Positions 33,001 to 44,197 of a stretch of 64,000 nt of DNA are shown here, piece by piece. The position numbers and the translations under genes are program-made. Under the pieces are notes generated by a model that was not told the origin of the DNA, made no database searches, and saw only the letters and a program-made list of their open reading frames with translations. The number at the start of each line of letters is the position of its first letter. The stretch's first letter is position 1. The stretch comes from Talinum fruticosum (Eukaryota > Streptophyta > Magnoliopsida > Caryophyllales > Talinaceae): NCBI GenBank assembly GCA_021018815.1, contig JAITYX010000041.1:4898001-4962000 (forward strand), given 5' to 3'.

Positions 33001-36000
33001 GATGGTAAAAAAATATAAGTTAAACCTAATTTCTTCACCTCTCGTGCCGGATTCTCTCGCTCTCCTTTTTTTTTTTTAATTGTATTTAGGTTTAATTTGT
33101 ATTTTTTTACCATCTTTGTTGAATTATTATCCAAAAATAAATACTTTTTGTATTATTGTCCATTTGTAACAGCACCGTCATCCATGTCATTCAACAACCA
33201 AGTTCAACTCGATTGTGGTGCAAGAAATGTAAATAGATCTAAAGTTGGGGGTGTTGGCGTCTAATTCTCCGGTTGGGATTAATGGCGTCCAGTACTCCCA
33301 AACTTTGGATTAATTGTGTCCAATTCCCCTTTTATTATTATTATTTTTAATTTTTTCATATGCATGTGTGTTGCTGCATCAATTTGTTTCCATATGCCTC
33401 AGGTTATATTGGTAGAGTTCCAGTGCTTCTCTCCAAGCCACAAACCTTTATGAATGTCAGTGGTGAGTCTGTAAGTATAATCTTATCTTCTAAGTACCTT
33501 GATTATGAGAAGCAAAACTTTCAGCTATGTTTCTGATATCCTGGTAGTTCTCGCTCAATTCTAAAACCTGTCTCTGAAGGTTGGTCCTATGGTTTCATAT
33601 TATAAGATCCCATTGAAGCAAGTACTATTGGTAATGTTCTCAACTACTTTGTTAATTTTGATGTTCCATTTGCCTTATTAAATTCATATTATAATTCAAG
33701 TATTCGGTCTGCTGCTACAGATATATGATGACTTGGATCTGCCTTTTGCAAAATTGCGGCTTTTGCCCAAGGGTGGTCATGGAGGGCATAACGGGTATAA
33801 ATTTTTTCCTTGGTTGGTTCATTTGTTTTAAAAATGATGATATAGGTGGCTTCTTTTTTCAATCCTTGTACTTTGAAAACCAGTAATCAACATTTTGGCT
33901 TTTGTTGTGTGCTTTTGACCTGGAAGGACATATATTATTAGGTAGTTGACAACTCATTGACAATGTAACTGAATGTCTTCATGTATTTCATTTTGCTGCT
34001 CAAGGGTGAAAATTTATGTAACCAGTTCCACCAAGTGCCTATATTTTAGAGCTGGTGAATGGGTCGGACCGGCCATGACCAAATTTTGCCATAACCAGTC
34101 AAACCTGTGCCCGGCCTGCTCAATGCAAGCCCGAATCGCTGACCGGCCCAAACCGTTTTTTAAATGATTAGGTCCAGGCACATGATGTAATGTGCTAGAC
34201 GCTTGACCAAGGAGCGGACCATGAACCAGCCCTGACTGGCCCATAAAAAGAGCCTGGCCAGGACCGGACCATAATTGTTACCGGACCAGCCCAGTAACCT
34301 TCCCCCACCCATCTCCCCCAAAAAATTAACCCAATTATTTTGTTTTTTTCACAAAATTATTTAAAGTTCATGATTAACTTTGTACTTTAAAAAATATATT
34401 TTTGAAAAAAAGAATATTTTAATCATAATTAAATAATTTTTTAATAAAAAATCTGAAAAACCAAAACAAAAAATACCAAATCTATTTTGAAATATAAACA
34501 AAAGAACATTGAATTTATTTTAAATTTTTTAAAAACCAGTTAACCATATTCCACCTTAAAACTGAACCAGACCAGCCTAGCCCTCTGAAAATCGGTTTGG
34601 TCCAGTCACCAAATCTAGGAATGGCCCGGTCACCGGCCCGGCTCTCTGAAAAGTGGTTCGGTCCAGTTCACCAAATCTAGGAATGGCCCGGTCACCTGGT
34701 GCGGCCTAACTGGCCCGAACCAACCCACATACTTATTTACACAAGCAACCTTTCCTTTTTGTTCCCTTTTTTAGGGCGGGAAGGGGGGTTGTGTGGGGCA
34801 GGCTTTAGACCAAACAAATCTTCCTTTGTTTTTATCCTTATCTGCTCATTTGATTCTCAAGTCTTTTAACCCTATAAACATGGTGGATAACATAGCTCCT
34901 TGTTATCTCATGCTGCATCTTTCTTTGGCTAAAATAACTTCTTTGTGAGTCATTATTTTTGTTTCTGGATATAGGATGAGGAGTGTCATAGACCATTTCA
35001 AAGGAAACCGAGATTTTCCACGATTAAGGATTGGTAAGTCACTGAGATTAAGCTTGTGGCATTCTCTCTTGATGGTTTTGTATGGTGCTATCAATCTGAT
35101 TGTGAATTTCCTGTAGGAATTGGCCGGCCTCCTGGAAAGATGGATTCTGCAAGCTTTGTTCTTCGTCCTTTCAGTAAACAAGAACGTCAAGAGGTTAGAT
35201 GACTGGATCTCTATATATGCGGCAAGCTATAAATGTTGATATCATGGATGAACCAAAAATTTCTTGCTCTCCTTAGATTCGTTTCTCTATTTTATTTGTA
35301 CAAGGATGTGCATGTTTCTTTCCTTTTTTTTTTTGAAGGGGGGTGGTGATTAATGCGTATGACATGAACATTTTTCCTGTAGTGAAGTTTGGCATTGCTG
35401 CCATTTTCCACGTCAGAAACTCATTCAGTTCTATAACTCCTATCAATCCCAACAGTCCACACATCACAATTTGGAGTCTGGGAGATTGAAATCTGTTAAA
35501 AAATAATAGCAAAAACTCTTCCTTTTGTTCCAAAGTAGCATCTCTGATAAAGAATAGCATGTTGCCTGGATGTAGTGCATCTTTTGAACAAATTTAATGT
35601 GAGGCTATAAATAAGTATCTAAATTTACATCATAAAATTGAATGTAGCTGTTAATAGCTATTTGGGATAAGAGCTTTATATGCTTCTGTAAAGGTTCTTC
35701 ACTTTCTTTTTCTTTTTCGTTTTTTGGGGGTTGGAGGGGTTTAGAAGTTGATAGTTTCTTGTTGGTCTTGTCATAGCCTGGTAGAATGGAATAGAATCAA
35801 GAATGTAATAGCCTCATATAAACAATGTCCAGTTGTTCGATGAAATCATCAGCATTAGAATATCCCAGTACTGCAGCCATTTTTTTTTTCTGGCATAATT
35901 TTAGATATAGTTTCCAGGTTTCAGGAGGCTGATTATCTCTATTAGTTAAGTAGTTAATACTGTGTTTTGTGCGCTTTCCAATTCGATATCCCCTAGTTCT

Positions 36001-39000
36001 TGAAAGAGTTGTAAAGAAGGGCTTTAAATTTTTCATCACAATTTTCATCATAACTATTTTCTCATGTTTATGGGGTCATGTACCTTCAGTTCTTGAACCA
36101 ATATGTTCTAATTTACTTGGTTAGCATGTTTTTTTCTACATTTGAAATGCATTGTCGCCAATCATTTCTCGGTTATGAGCTCTTTTGTTTTTCCTCCCTT
36201 GTAAAATTGTAGTTATAGTGACCTGTTTTTTGTGTAGTTAGTCCAAGGTTATAAATGATGAGGTTGAAAATATTAAAAATTGATTAAACATTCTTTGACC
36301 AATGCCTTGGAAGCAAACGAGTAGTCATATTGGGCATCCTTGACTCCTTAATTTTGACTTTTACTTCAATACAAGGGGTAGATCCTAAGGTTCAAGTACC
36401 TTCAGGGGGCAGGTACTTTCTGTAAGTTTCTTTGAGTATTTGATGGAAAATTGATGAAGCCATTAGTCAGGACATGAAGTAACCAAGGAAAGCAATTGGC
36501 AGGACCTATGTTTTAATGGTGAAAAGTATGCTATATTGATGTTGTGTTTGATGTACTTCCTATGGCAAAATTCTTGCTTGGGTACATAGCTAGGGTATGT
36601 GTGTATAGATAACATGGATAATAGATCTTTGGATATAGCATCCTGAGAATTTGGAGTTGAATATGACAATTTACATACCCTACCATTTACAGCAAAACTA
36701 TACACAATTTGCAAATTTCTCAATGACTCTTAGGGAACCAAAATTTTCACCATCAAATATTTCATAGAGTCAAATTGAATGTGATACAGAGGTGTCACAA
36801 AGCTTCCAGATATTGTAAAAAACAAGTGACACATGAACCAGTTTCCCAAAGGCAAAAAAATGTATTCTCTCTTTGATGATGCCTTAAAAGCACATGAGGA
36901 ATGACTTTTGGTACCGTCAAAGTTTTCTCTACTGCGATTGGTTTTATGATGATTATGGCTGTATTTTAAAGGCTTTTGATTGCATACCTCTTTTTACTTT
37001 TAATTTTTTTAAATTTTTTGGTGTACACGTGAACTGTTAGGCTTGTTAATGATTGATGTTTAGCATTGCATGCTTATCCAAAATATGCTCTGCTTTTTAA
37101 ATTATTTCTTGTTTCCATAAAAAAAAATTATTTCTTGTTGCATTGAAATTATGAATGAATGTTTCTTGAATTGTTGTTATGCTTAGTGAAGACATAGCGT
37201 CAGACCTTGCCACCTTGGCTAAAAGTCATTCTTATTGCATGCTATGCTCTCAGCTTATTTGGATGAGAGAAACTTTGACATATGTCATCTGACACTACAA
37301 GAACGCGGTCAGTTCCCGACGAAAATATTTTGTAGCTGACTTTGATTTTTTGATGTAAAAGACATTTAGCGACTGAAACAGTGACGAAAAAGGTTCATTG
37401 CTAAACCTATGGCTGCAGATGAAATCAGCAATGAAAAAAATAACTTGTTGCTATCAGCTATGAAATTTGAGACGAAATTTTTTTCCGTTCTGAGACGAAA
37501 AAGTTGTCTAGCTATTAGGTATAATATTCGTTTCAGATAGCAATCTGAGATGAAAATATTTTCATCTCTATCTGAGACAAAAATATTTTCATCTCTATCT
37601 GAGACAAAATGCGCTTCATGGTTATGCTATATTTTTCATAGCTGATAGCGACAAATCTGGAGACCAAAAGTTTTTGCATCTATATTAATTGAAGTAGAAA
37701 CAATTATTTTTCTTTCATTACTATTAAAAAGGTGACCAATGTTTTTGACACTTTTCTTTCTTAATTTCCATTTATTTGTAATTATGTATGTCCCATGCAT
37801 ACATACAAGGCCTGTAAAATTACATACAACTATTTAAGAAACTACCAGAAATATATTTTTAATAACCAAATGTCAAATTACACAACCAACTAATGAATCT
37901 CAATTCTGGCGATTGAGTTCTCATTTCCAGAAAAAGAAAAACAATTGCTTTCACCCCATCAACAAATTGCTCAAATGTAATCTAATTAAGTGTAGGGGTG
38001 GGAAAGGCTTGCATCAGCTCTCTCTGTTGCTTTCGTTCTTCCCTAGTGGCTCCAAGTTCTTTCTTCACAGCTTGAAGCTCGTCCTTTTGATTTTTTTTTT
38101 TTTTCAAGCAAGCCTCTTTGACAAATGACAAAGGGTGTGTTCAATGTAGACAACCCCTTCGTTCACACCTCAGAAGAAAATGCTCATAATCATCTACTTG
38201 AGTTCCTAATTGGGAAGCATTGAGCTTCTGTAATTAGATAGTAAAAAAAAGGACAATTTTTAGAAGCTATAAACCATAATATTCCTAGGAATGTTAATCT
38301 AACATTACTACAAATCCATACACTCATCTTGCAATTGGATAAGTGTAATGTTTAGTGATCATGGACTAGGAATGTCAGTCAAAGGCGTCATTGTGTTCAA
38401 GGCATAACATGACACTTCAGAGTTTCACTGTCAACTTTTAGACCTCATCCCTGTCTACCTACAACCAGATGAGGCACAAGTACGAATGATTTAAACTACA
38501 GATCAATTTACTATGTAGAAACGGTTAATTCAATAAGCTAATGAAATTGGTTAGCACAATCAAATTATAGCTAGGTAGAGGCAGCACAGCACTATAGAAT
38601 CTATATTACCAGTTCGGAGTCTCACCTTTGTTGCCTTAAACCAGTTCCAGCAAGCTTGTTTCTTATTGAAGGTAGCTTGGAAGCTACGCACTTCATGTCC
38701 AACCATTCTTGAGGGAGTTCAGCTCAGCAAGAAAGTGCCAATCTGAAAAACTGAAGTCAAGGCGGCTAACACTGTCTTGCTATTTCATGCTTCTTGGTTT
38801 GTATCCAATGTGTTCATCTCATCTCCAACTATGTGTTTAAGGAGGGCATTGTCTAGAATTTCAAGCACTTTTTCAGGCAAGGATGCTTTCATGAAGTTGT
38901 GGATGCTCAAGCTTTCTTTAAACATGTTGTTAGTAGCAATTTCTAGTAAAAGGATCCCAAAGCTGTAGATGTCACCATATTTGGATACCTCATTTCCCAA

Positions 39001-40077
39001 AACATACTCTGTAGTGGACATTGCCCTGACTAGATAGAAACTAACAAAGAGGATACAGAAACTATCAAAATCAATCAAATTAAGAGCAAATTTCACAAAA
39101 TTCATCACATTTACACAGAACTACTAACCTGTGCACCAAAAAAACAAACCTAAATTCTGCTTGAATTTTCATCAGGACCAACTAAACTTGTTAATCTCTC
39201 TTGTCATCCAAAAAGGAACCCCAATCTTTCTCCTCGTTCAACCCGCTGCTCTCTAGAAATCCATTTCACAACCCACATTCATAATAGTTGCCCAATTTCT
39301 CGGCAATCAATGTTAATCAGGTTGGTTTTGATTCAATTAACCGAAAACATTCAAGAACATTAATCCTTGAGAGAGAGATGAGAGAGAGAAATGCATCAGA
39401 TTGATACATAAAATAAAGACAGCATCACCTTCAGTGTCTCTAACACCAATGAAACGCTTGAAACATTGCCATGGTACAGTAAACCGCAGGAATGCTGTTT
39501 TACACACAAACAGAGAACAATGAGGTGCAGATTGAAGCCATACCTTTGTGCTGGAGATGTTGCCGGAGCTCTGATCAAAGCCCGAGCAACGATGTGAGAA
39601 CCTAGGGTTTCACCCTTTTCGCTCAAGCCGGAAGAGAGCAGTATTAGATGACGCAAAATGGAATGGAGAATACCACGAGCCCTCAGATCTGATTTATGGT
39701 TCTCTGCTACAAAAACTTGAAACCAACTAAATTATTCTGTCACTGACTCAAACAAAAATTAGAGATGAACTGGCCTAGCGTTTCTGAGAGACGAATTTTT
39801 GGGTTTGACTCTAAATTGGCCTCCACTTGAGACAAATAAATTTCTTTACAAGTTTTCGTTGCAAAATGAATTTAGAGTTGAAACCTTTAATTCATTGCAG
39901 ATATTTGTACCTATATGCGCACTTTTTGTAGTGCGATCTGATCGACTTGTTTGTCATGTGCAGTTGGATTTCACTTTGCAAAATGGATTAGAAGCAGTAC
40001 GGATACTTTTGCTTGAAGGGTTTAACAAAAGTGCCACATTTGTGAACAGTGCCAAGTCGCTGCAACAACTCAGTTGA
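30074..40077 (+). CDS. PTH: Peptidyl-tRNA hydrolase, organellar (probably chloroplast), eight exons
   Basis: Exons: 30074-30361, 30447-30531, 33403-33470, 33580-33630, 33721-33794, 34975-35033, 35117-35193 and 39964-40077 (TGA). They sum to 816 bp, 271 aa; all introns are GT-AG and phases agree. The enzyme hydrolyses the ester of peptidyl-tRNA released from stalled ribosomes and recycles tRNA. Residues 1-75 are Ser/Ala/Pro-rich with few acidic residues at the start, as in a transit peptide. The Pth domain follows: GLGNPG (Asn85), RHN (His95, the catalytic base), KPQTFMN (Asn142), YDDLD (Asp167) and GGHGGHNG (Asn188). All active-site positions of bacterial Pth are kept. The intact active site and the GGHGGHNG block favour a true hydrolase over the related splicing factor CRS2. 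ATG 30074 is the first in-frame Met of the ORF. Introns 2 (2.9 kb) and 7 (4.8 kb) are swollen by transposons. No frame damage is visible. Confidence 0.95.
30532..32808 (+). other. PTH intron 2, left part
   Basis: AT-rich intronic DNA. A 122-codon antisense frame (32024-32392) has no recognisable domain. No clear element was delimited here; worn repeats are possible. Confidence 0.5.
32809..33329. mobile_element. 521-bp foldback (MITE-like) element in PTH intron 2
   Basis: The left end GGGAATTGGACCCCAAT is the inverted match of the right end ATTGTGTCCAATTCCCC. Inverted similarity continues through both arms: CCAAAGTTTGGG, the TTGGACTCCAACACCCTCAG/GGGTGTTGGCGTCTAATTC pair, TGGACGGCGGTGCTG/CAGCACCGTCATCCA, and ATGGTAAAAAAATA/TATTTTTTTACCAT. 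The arms are about 240 bp and meet near 33040-33080. A transcript through intron 2 would form a long hairpin. The element ends 73 bp before exon 3. No target duplication was identified. Confidence 0.8.
34047..34731. mobile_element. hAT-like element in PTH intron 5
   Basis: The ends GGTGAATGGGTCGGACCGG and (reverse complement of the right end) GTGGGTTGGTTCGGGCCAGT match in outline. GGACCGG/CCGGTCC-type repeats fill both subterminal parts around an AT-rich core (34320-34550). It is non-coding and no target duplication was found. It differs sharply in base composition from the flanking intron. Confidence 0.45.
35194..37292 (+). other. PTH intron 7, left part
   Basis: Intronic sequence with T-rich tracts and no supported frame. 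No further element could be delimited. Confidence 0.5.
37293..39933 (-). mobile_element. CACTA (En/Spm-like) element, 2.64 kb, in PTH intron 7
   Basis: The left end CACTACAAGAACG and right end ...CACTTTTTGTAGTG (reverse complement CACTACAAAAAGTGCG) are CACTA-superfamily termini. Subterminal motifs of the type GAGACGAAA/GAGATGAAA recur at the left (37320-37620) and as GAGACGAAT/GAGACAAAT at the right (39780-39830). The flanking triplets are TGA and CGA, one base different, so the usual 3-bp duplication is imperfect or mutated. No full transposase is present. On the minus strand, 38087-38010 encodes a charged coil ([19 protein letters not shown]) reminiscent of the C-terminus of plant Ptta/En/Spm proteins. 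The element also carries a receptor-kinase fragment. Its right end lies 30 bp before exon 8. Confidence 0.75.
38785..39024 (-). pseudogene. LRR receptor-kinase C-terminal fragment inside the CACTA element
   Basis: The frame reads [20 protein letters not shown], then [29 protein letters not shown] and [10 protein letters not shown]. This is the subdomain VIII-XI part of LRR-XII-type receptor kinases (EFR/FLS2 relatives: [19 protein letters not shown]). The GKRPT block expected after LLLE is missing. An AG splice-acceptor-like TCTAGTCAG precedes the homology, suggesting the piece came from a genomic exon. The ATP-binding lobe and catalytic loop are absent, so it cannot be a kinase. Confidence 0.7.
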
Positions 40078-40338
40078 TCACGGAATTTCTTTTCAACCAA
40101 AGGCTCATCAGCAACTGTATATGACAGCAATTTGTTGATTATTTACTGATGAAGACTTCTGGCTTAAGAAAAACGCTAATCCTTTTGAAGCCTAATGCCG
40201 AAGGGGTTAAAAGATGAGGCTACCTAAACAGAAGTTCTACTGTCGAGGCCTTCCCTTCCCGCATAGCTCTTCATGATACCATTTTGAAGTCGTACCCATT
40301 TTAGTGACCTTTATACCGGTTATTTTCATTCCATTGAG
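40078..40338 (+). other. PTH 3' untranslated and flanking region
   Basis: Follows the TGA at 40075-40077. No gene seen. The polyadenylation site cannot be fixed from the sequence. Confidence 0.4.
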
Positions 40339-41948
40339 AGGGTGGGGGATATCCATACCCACTTCACCCAAAAGGGAGATTACCAGATTCAAATCCACCC
40401 ACATCTCTTAATATTCATAGTGGGTTTTTACCCATATGGGTGCTATCTACATGGATTTCCGTGGGTATTATTTCTAAATCAGTTGCTCCTCTAGTATAAA
40501 TAGAACACTAAGCCTATAAATTTTAGCCATTAATTTTTATGTAAACTTATACTATTGAGAGGTTATGGGATGTGTATACTTTTATTTATGATTTTTTGCA
40601 AGAATAATTGAACAAAGTATGCTAACCAACTGATATTGGTGAAAAATAAGTGATACTATAAAAATGCTTTTTATAGTATTGTATTAGGTTGTCGTATGGA
40701 TGATTTTTTAAACATTATTATTGTTAGCCGAAGAAGTCACTGGTATTATATGAATAATTTGAGACGTATTGTTAAATGGTAGCTGTACGTTAATTTTATT
40801 TAAATTAATTTTTAATATAAGGATTAATTAATAAATAATCATTTGAAATTGTCTCTATCAAAACAAACTATTTTTAAAAATAATTTATGTTGAAATTGCC
40901 TCTATCAAAACAAACTATTTTTAAAAATAATTCATGTTCGGCATTATATTTATGAAACGAAAGGATGTAAACTTGGACTTACTCTAAAAATAAAAAATAA
41001 AAATGTAAAATGCTAGTAAACAAAATTTAGGCAAAATAAGTATATATTTTTTTTGTTCAAATAAATTATGAAAGCAGTATAATATAATGTTGAATAGAAA
41101 TTCAAAATTAAAACCTATTATGTTAAGTATCTTAATCTTAATAACTAAAATAAAATACAATTTAATCGGTAAAAATGAAAATAAAATAGAATGATATTTT
41201 AAAGGAATGAGAAATAAACAAAGTGAAATTGGTCAAATTGAGAGACTGAAAAATATAGTATAAACAAACTTCTTTGTTTTCTAAATTCAATATTTCATGA
41301 AAATTATGCGGTCTCATAGACAAAGAAAATTAAGAATTGAATATAAAATTAAGAATTGAATACCCTTAAATTATATGTATGTATGAAAATAAAATTAACC
41401 TATCAAAAAGATATATAATGATTATTAATTTTTCGATCAAAAACATAATTAGTAAGAAAGTTTATTTTTTAACTTTAACGCCTCTAATTTATAGAAAATT
41501 TCGCATATGAATATGCTTTGGCTTCATTGAAAAATTAAGTTAATAAAATTTTAAACTATATTATTTTTTATTTTATTTTAAACTTATAAAAAAATTTGAA
41601 ACTAATTACAGGAACCACCCCCAAAAAAATAAAAAATAAAAAAACATTCGACAAAAAAATAAAAGTGGTTACCCATCTAATGGGTATTAGGGTCTGTTCG
41701 AACTTACATATAAAACATATATAAAAGAAAAATAAAAGAAAACGAACAAAAACGAACATAAAAGAGCATAAACGAACATAAACGAACATAAATGAACATA
41801 AATGACTTGTCAAAACAGAAATGAATATAAACGGACAAAGACGAATAGAAACGAACATAAATTAACATAAACGAACATAAACAAACATAAACCATAAATG
41901 GATTATGTTTTTCATGTAAAGTCGAACACACCTTTAGTTCCCATCCCT
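40339..41948. mobile_element. Possible hAT-like element, about 1.6 kb
   Basis: The left end AGGGTGGGGGATATCCATACCCA and the right end (reverse complement AGGGATGGGAACTAATACCCA) match if the MITE at 41689-41935 is taken out. The inside is AT-rich and non-coding. No target duplication was found; this is a tentative pairing. Confidence 0.3.
41689..41935. mobile_element. MITE copy 1 (247 bp)
   Basis: Terminal inverted repeats are AGGGTCTGTTCGAACTTACA on the left and AAGGTGTGTTCGACTTTACA as the reverse complement on the right. The core is built of GAACATAAAC repeats. It shares ends and core with copy 2. The long Phe/Tyr/Val/Cys-rich antisense frames over it come from the repeat. Confidence 0.7.
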
Positions 41949-41982
41949 ACCTGTGAATATGCTTTTGTTTTGAGATAAGTCG

Positions 41983-42209
41983 AGGGCTTGTTCAAACTTG
42001 CATACAAAACGTACATAAACATAAATATAAACGAAACGAACTAAACGAATATAAAAGAGCAGAAACGAATATAAAAGAGTAAAAATGAACATAAACGAAC
42101 ATAAATGAATTGTTAAAATAAGAAACTAACGAGCATAAAAAACATAAAGAACATAAATGAACATAAATATAAATTCATTCCGTTTTTCATATAATTTCGA
42201 ATAAGCCCT
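41983..42209. mobile_element. MITE copy 2 (227 bp)
   Basis: The ends are AGGGCTTGTTCAAACTTGCA and, as reverse complement, AGGGCTTATTCGAAATTATA, with the same GAACATAAAC-type core. It lies 47 bp from copy 1 in the same orientation. Confidence 0.7.
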
Positions 42210-42781
42210 GAATCTATTATGACCCAATGCCTATGTTTAGCCACATTCTTTTAGGTCAACATCGTGGATCTTGTCCCAAGAGATTGGCAGAGGTCATTAT
42301 ATGGATTTCTTCTTGTTCAAGATAGAACAATTTTTGGGGATTCAGAGGAGACATGAGCTAGATTGTGCAAGTGGGATATTAATTTCGCCGTTAAGCTTAT
42401 TGAAGGCTTTTAGGTTATATTGGCTTTGCTTATTTTATCTTCTACATCTATTATATTTTTAAATGGATGAGTAAAGGTTGATGTTAGCGGAATTTGAATT
42501 TATGGTTTTTAACAATAATTTTCAAAGACTTTATATCTAATACTAGCATGTTGTTGATATTGTATTGTTTAATTATTTTATTTATAGAGGTCGGGACTAT
42601 AATAATGTTTTCAGGGTCCCAAAAATTCAAGTGTAAAAGTTCGGTCCTAAATGCTAATGCATTCTATCTCAAGGCACGGGAAAACTCAATATGAATGGCA
42701 ACAACAATTTTAAAATGAATGGCACTACCGCCTATCTTTTAGTAAAGGAAATAAGATAAACTTTAATAGTTGGGGTGATTA

Positions 42782-42782
<1 letters not shown>
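42210..42782. other. Intergenic, no gene seen
   Basis: AT-rich; short frames at 42271-42462 and 42494-42694 show no recognisable domain. Confidence 0.5.
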
Positions 42783-42848
<66 letters not shown>

Positions 42849-44197
42849 TTAAAACTGAGTGCTTTGCTGTGGGTTAGACATTTGACACTTCATCATTGTT
42901 TCATTTTGTTTTATTATTTTCTTTTTTTATAATTTGAAAATATTTTTGTAACACTCACTTTATTACCTATAAATTTTAATTATAAAATGAAGTCTATTTA
43001 CTACTCTTGAATGATTATGATCATCAATTACACTTTATTACCTAAAAATTTTGATTATAATCACAATCAATATTATATTTTATTGCATGTATTTTTTTAA
43101 GGATTATTCCATTACTTCAACATTTATAAAATTTAATTTTTCTTAAATACATAATAAAAATAATATTTATTGTATATAATTAATCTAATCTGTTACAAAA
43201 ACTATAATATAATATATCTATTAATTTCAGTATTAAAACTTATATAAATTAAAAAAATATATAATAATTATGATAATTAAAATTCACCTAAGGTAGATTA
43301 CTATTTTCGATTTTCAACAAAAAAATTAAATTAGCAATTAGTAGGAAAAATTATATTAATTATCTTTTACGTTTTTTGCTTATGATAAATAATTTCGGTC
43401 AAACCAATTACCTATGTCATATTTATTGAGTATATTTATTCAAGATTTTATTATTTGTTTTATAAAAGGGTAGAAATTACACCATATGGAATTAAATAAA
43501 CTATGATTAATCCCTTGCTTTTTTTCATCAAAAATTGAGCTCTTGAGTATTTGGCTAGCAAAACAATATATGCCATTGTTTTTTTTTTTCACCAAAAATT
43601 TCCTTTAAAAGAACCAATTAGCTACTACTCAATTGAATGATTAATCCCTAATGATGCTCTTCATCTCCATTGTCAACCTAGGAATTTTAGAACAATATAA
43701 CATCGAGAAGACAAAGAAGGTTGACAAATGTAGGACAATTTTCAAAAGAAATTAATGGTTGCGTCTTTCATTATTTTGACGTTTAATTTTTGTTATTATA
43801 TACATAATCAAATGTGTTTATTTTATATATAGTGAGTAATCATATAATTATAATATGTTTAAATTCTAAATTAATCGAGTAGGACCATGCTAGACACTTG
43901 TACAAAAACATCCAACAATAAACATATATATTTAAAGGAGTTTGACGCTAACAAAGTGAGATTGATACGTCTCAATTCTAAAATATAGTGGGAGAAAATG
44001 ATGAGTTGACAAACTATTTTATAAGTTCACATGATTAAGAATTTTTTTACCATTAAGTAAATCAAAATTTATATTTTTTCTCCTAATAATTACCTTTAAA
44101 TTATAAAGCCTCCATATATATTCGAGTAATATTTATAAATTATATCAACTACTTAAATAATAACACATACCTGTGCGAAGCATGGGATTCACACTAG
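42783..44197 (+). mobile_element. Helitron-like element 1 (non-autonomous)
   Basis: The 3' end has the hairpin CCTGTGCGAAGCATGGG (near-palindrome, GAA loop) at 44170-44186, then 7 nt and CTAG, followed by T. That is the Helitron 3' signature (stem-loop about 10 nt before CTRR, insertion before T). The 5' end is put at TC 42783, just before an (AT)n run (42785-42847) and TACTTAAAACTGAGTGC. No Rep/helicase is encoded. The 5' end is less certain because of the microsatellite. Confidence 0.6.
42785..42847. repeat. (AT)n microsatellite
   Basis: About 31 AT units, at the 5' end of Helitron-like element 1. Confidence 0.95.

Noticed and set aside
38785..39108. A functional receptor kinase gene
   Set aside because: Only the C-terminal lobe portion is present, the catalytic loop and ATP site are missing, and it lies within a CACTA element.
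41568..41931. Phe/Tyr/Val/Cys-rich, membrane-like antisense ORFs
   Set aside because: They are caused by GAACATAAAC repeats of the MITE read on the minus strand.
42781..42850. Array resembling a CRISPR or regulatory repeat
   Set aside because: It is a plain (AT)n microsatellite, and the genome is eukaryotic.
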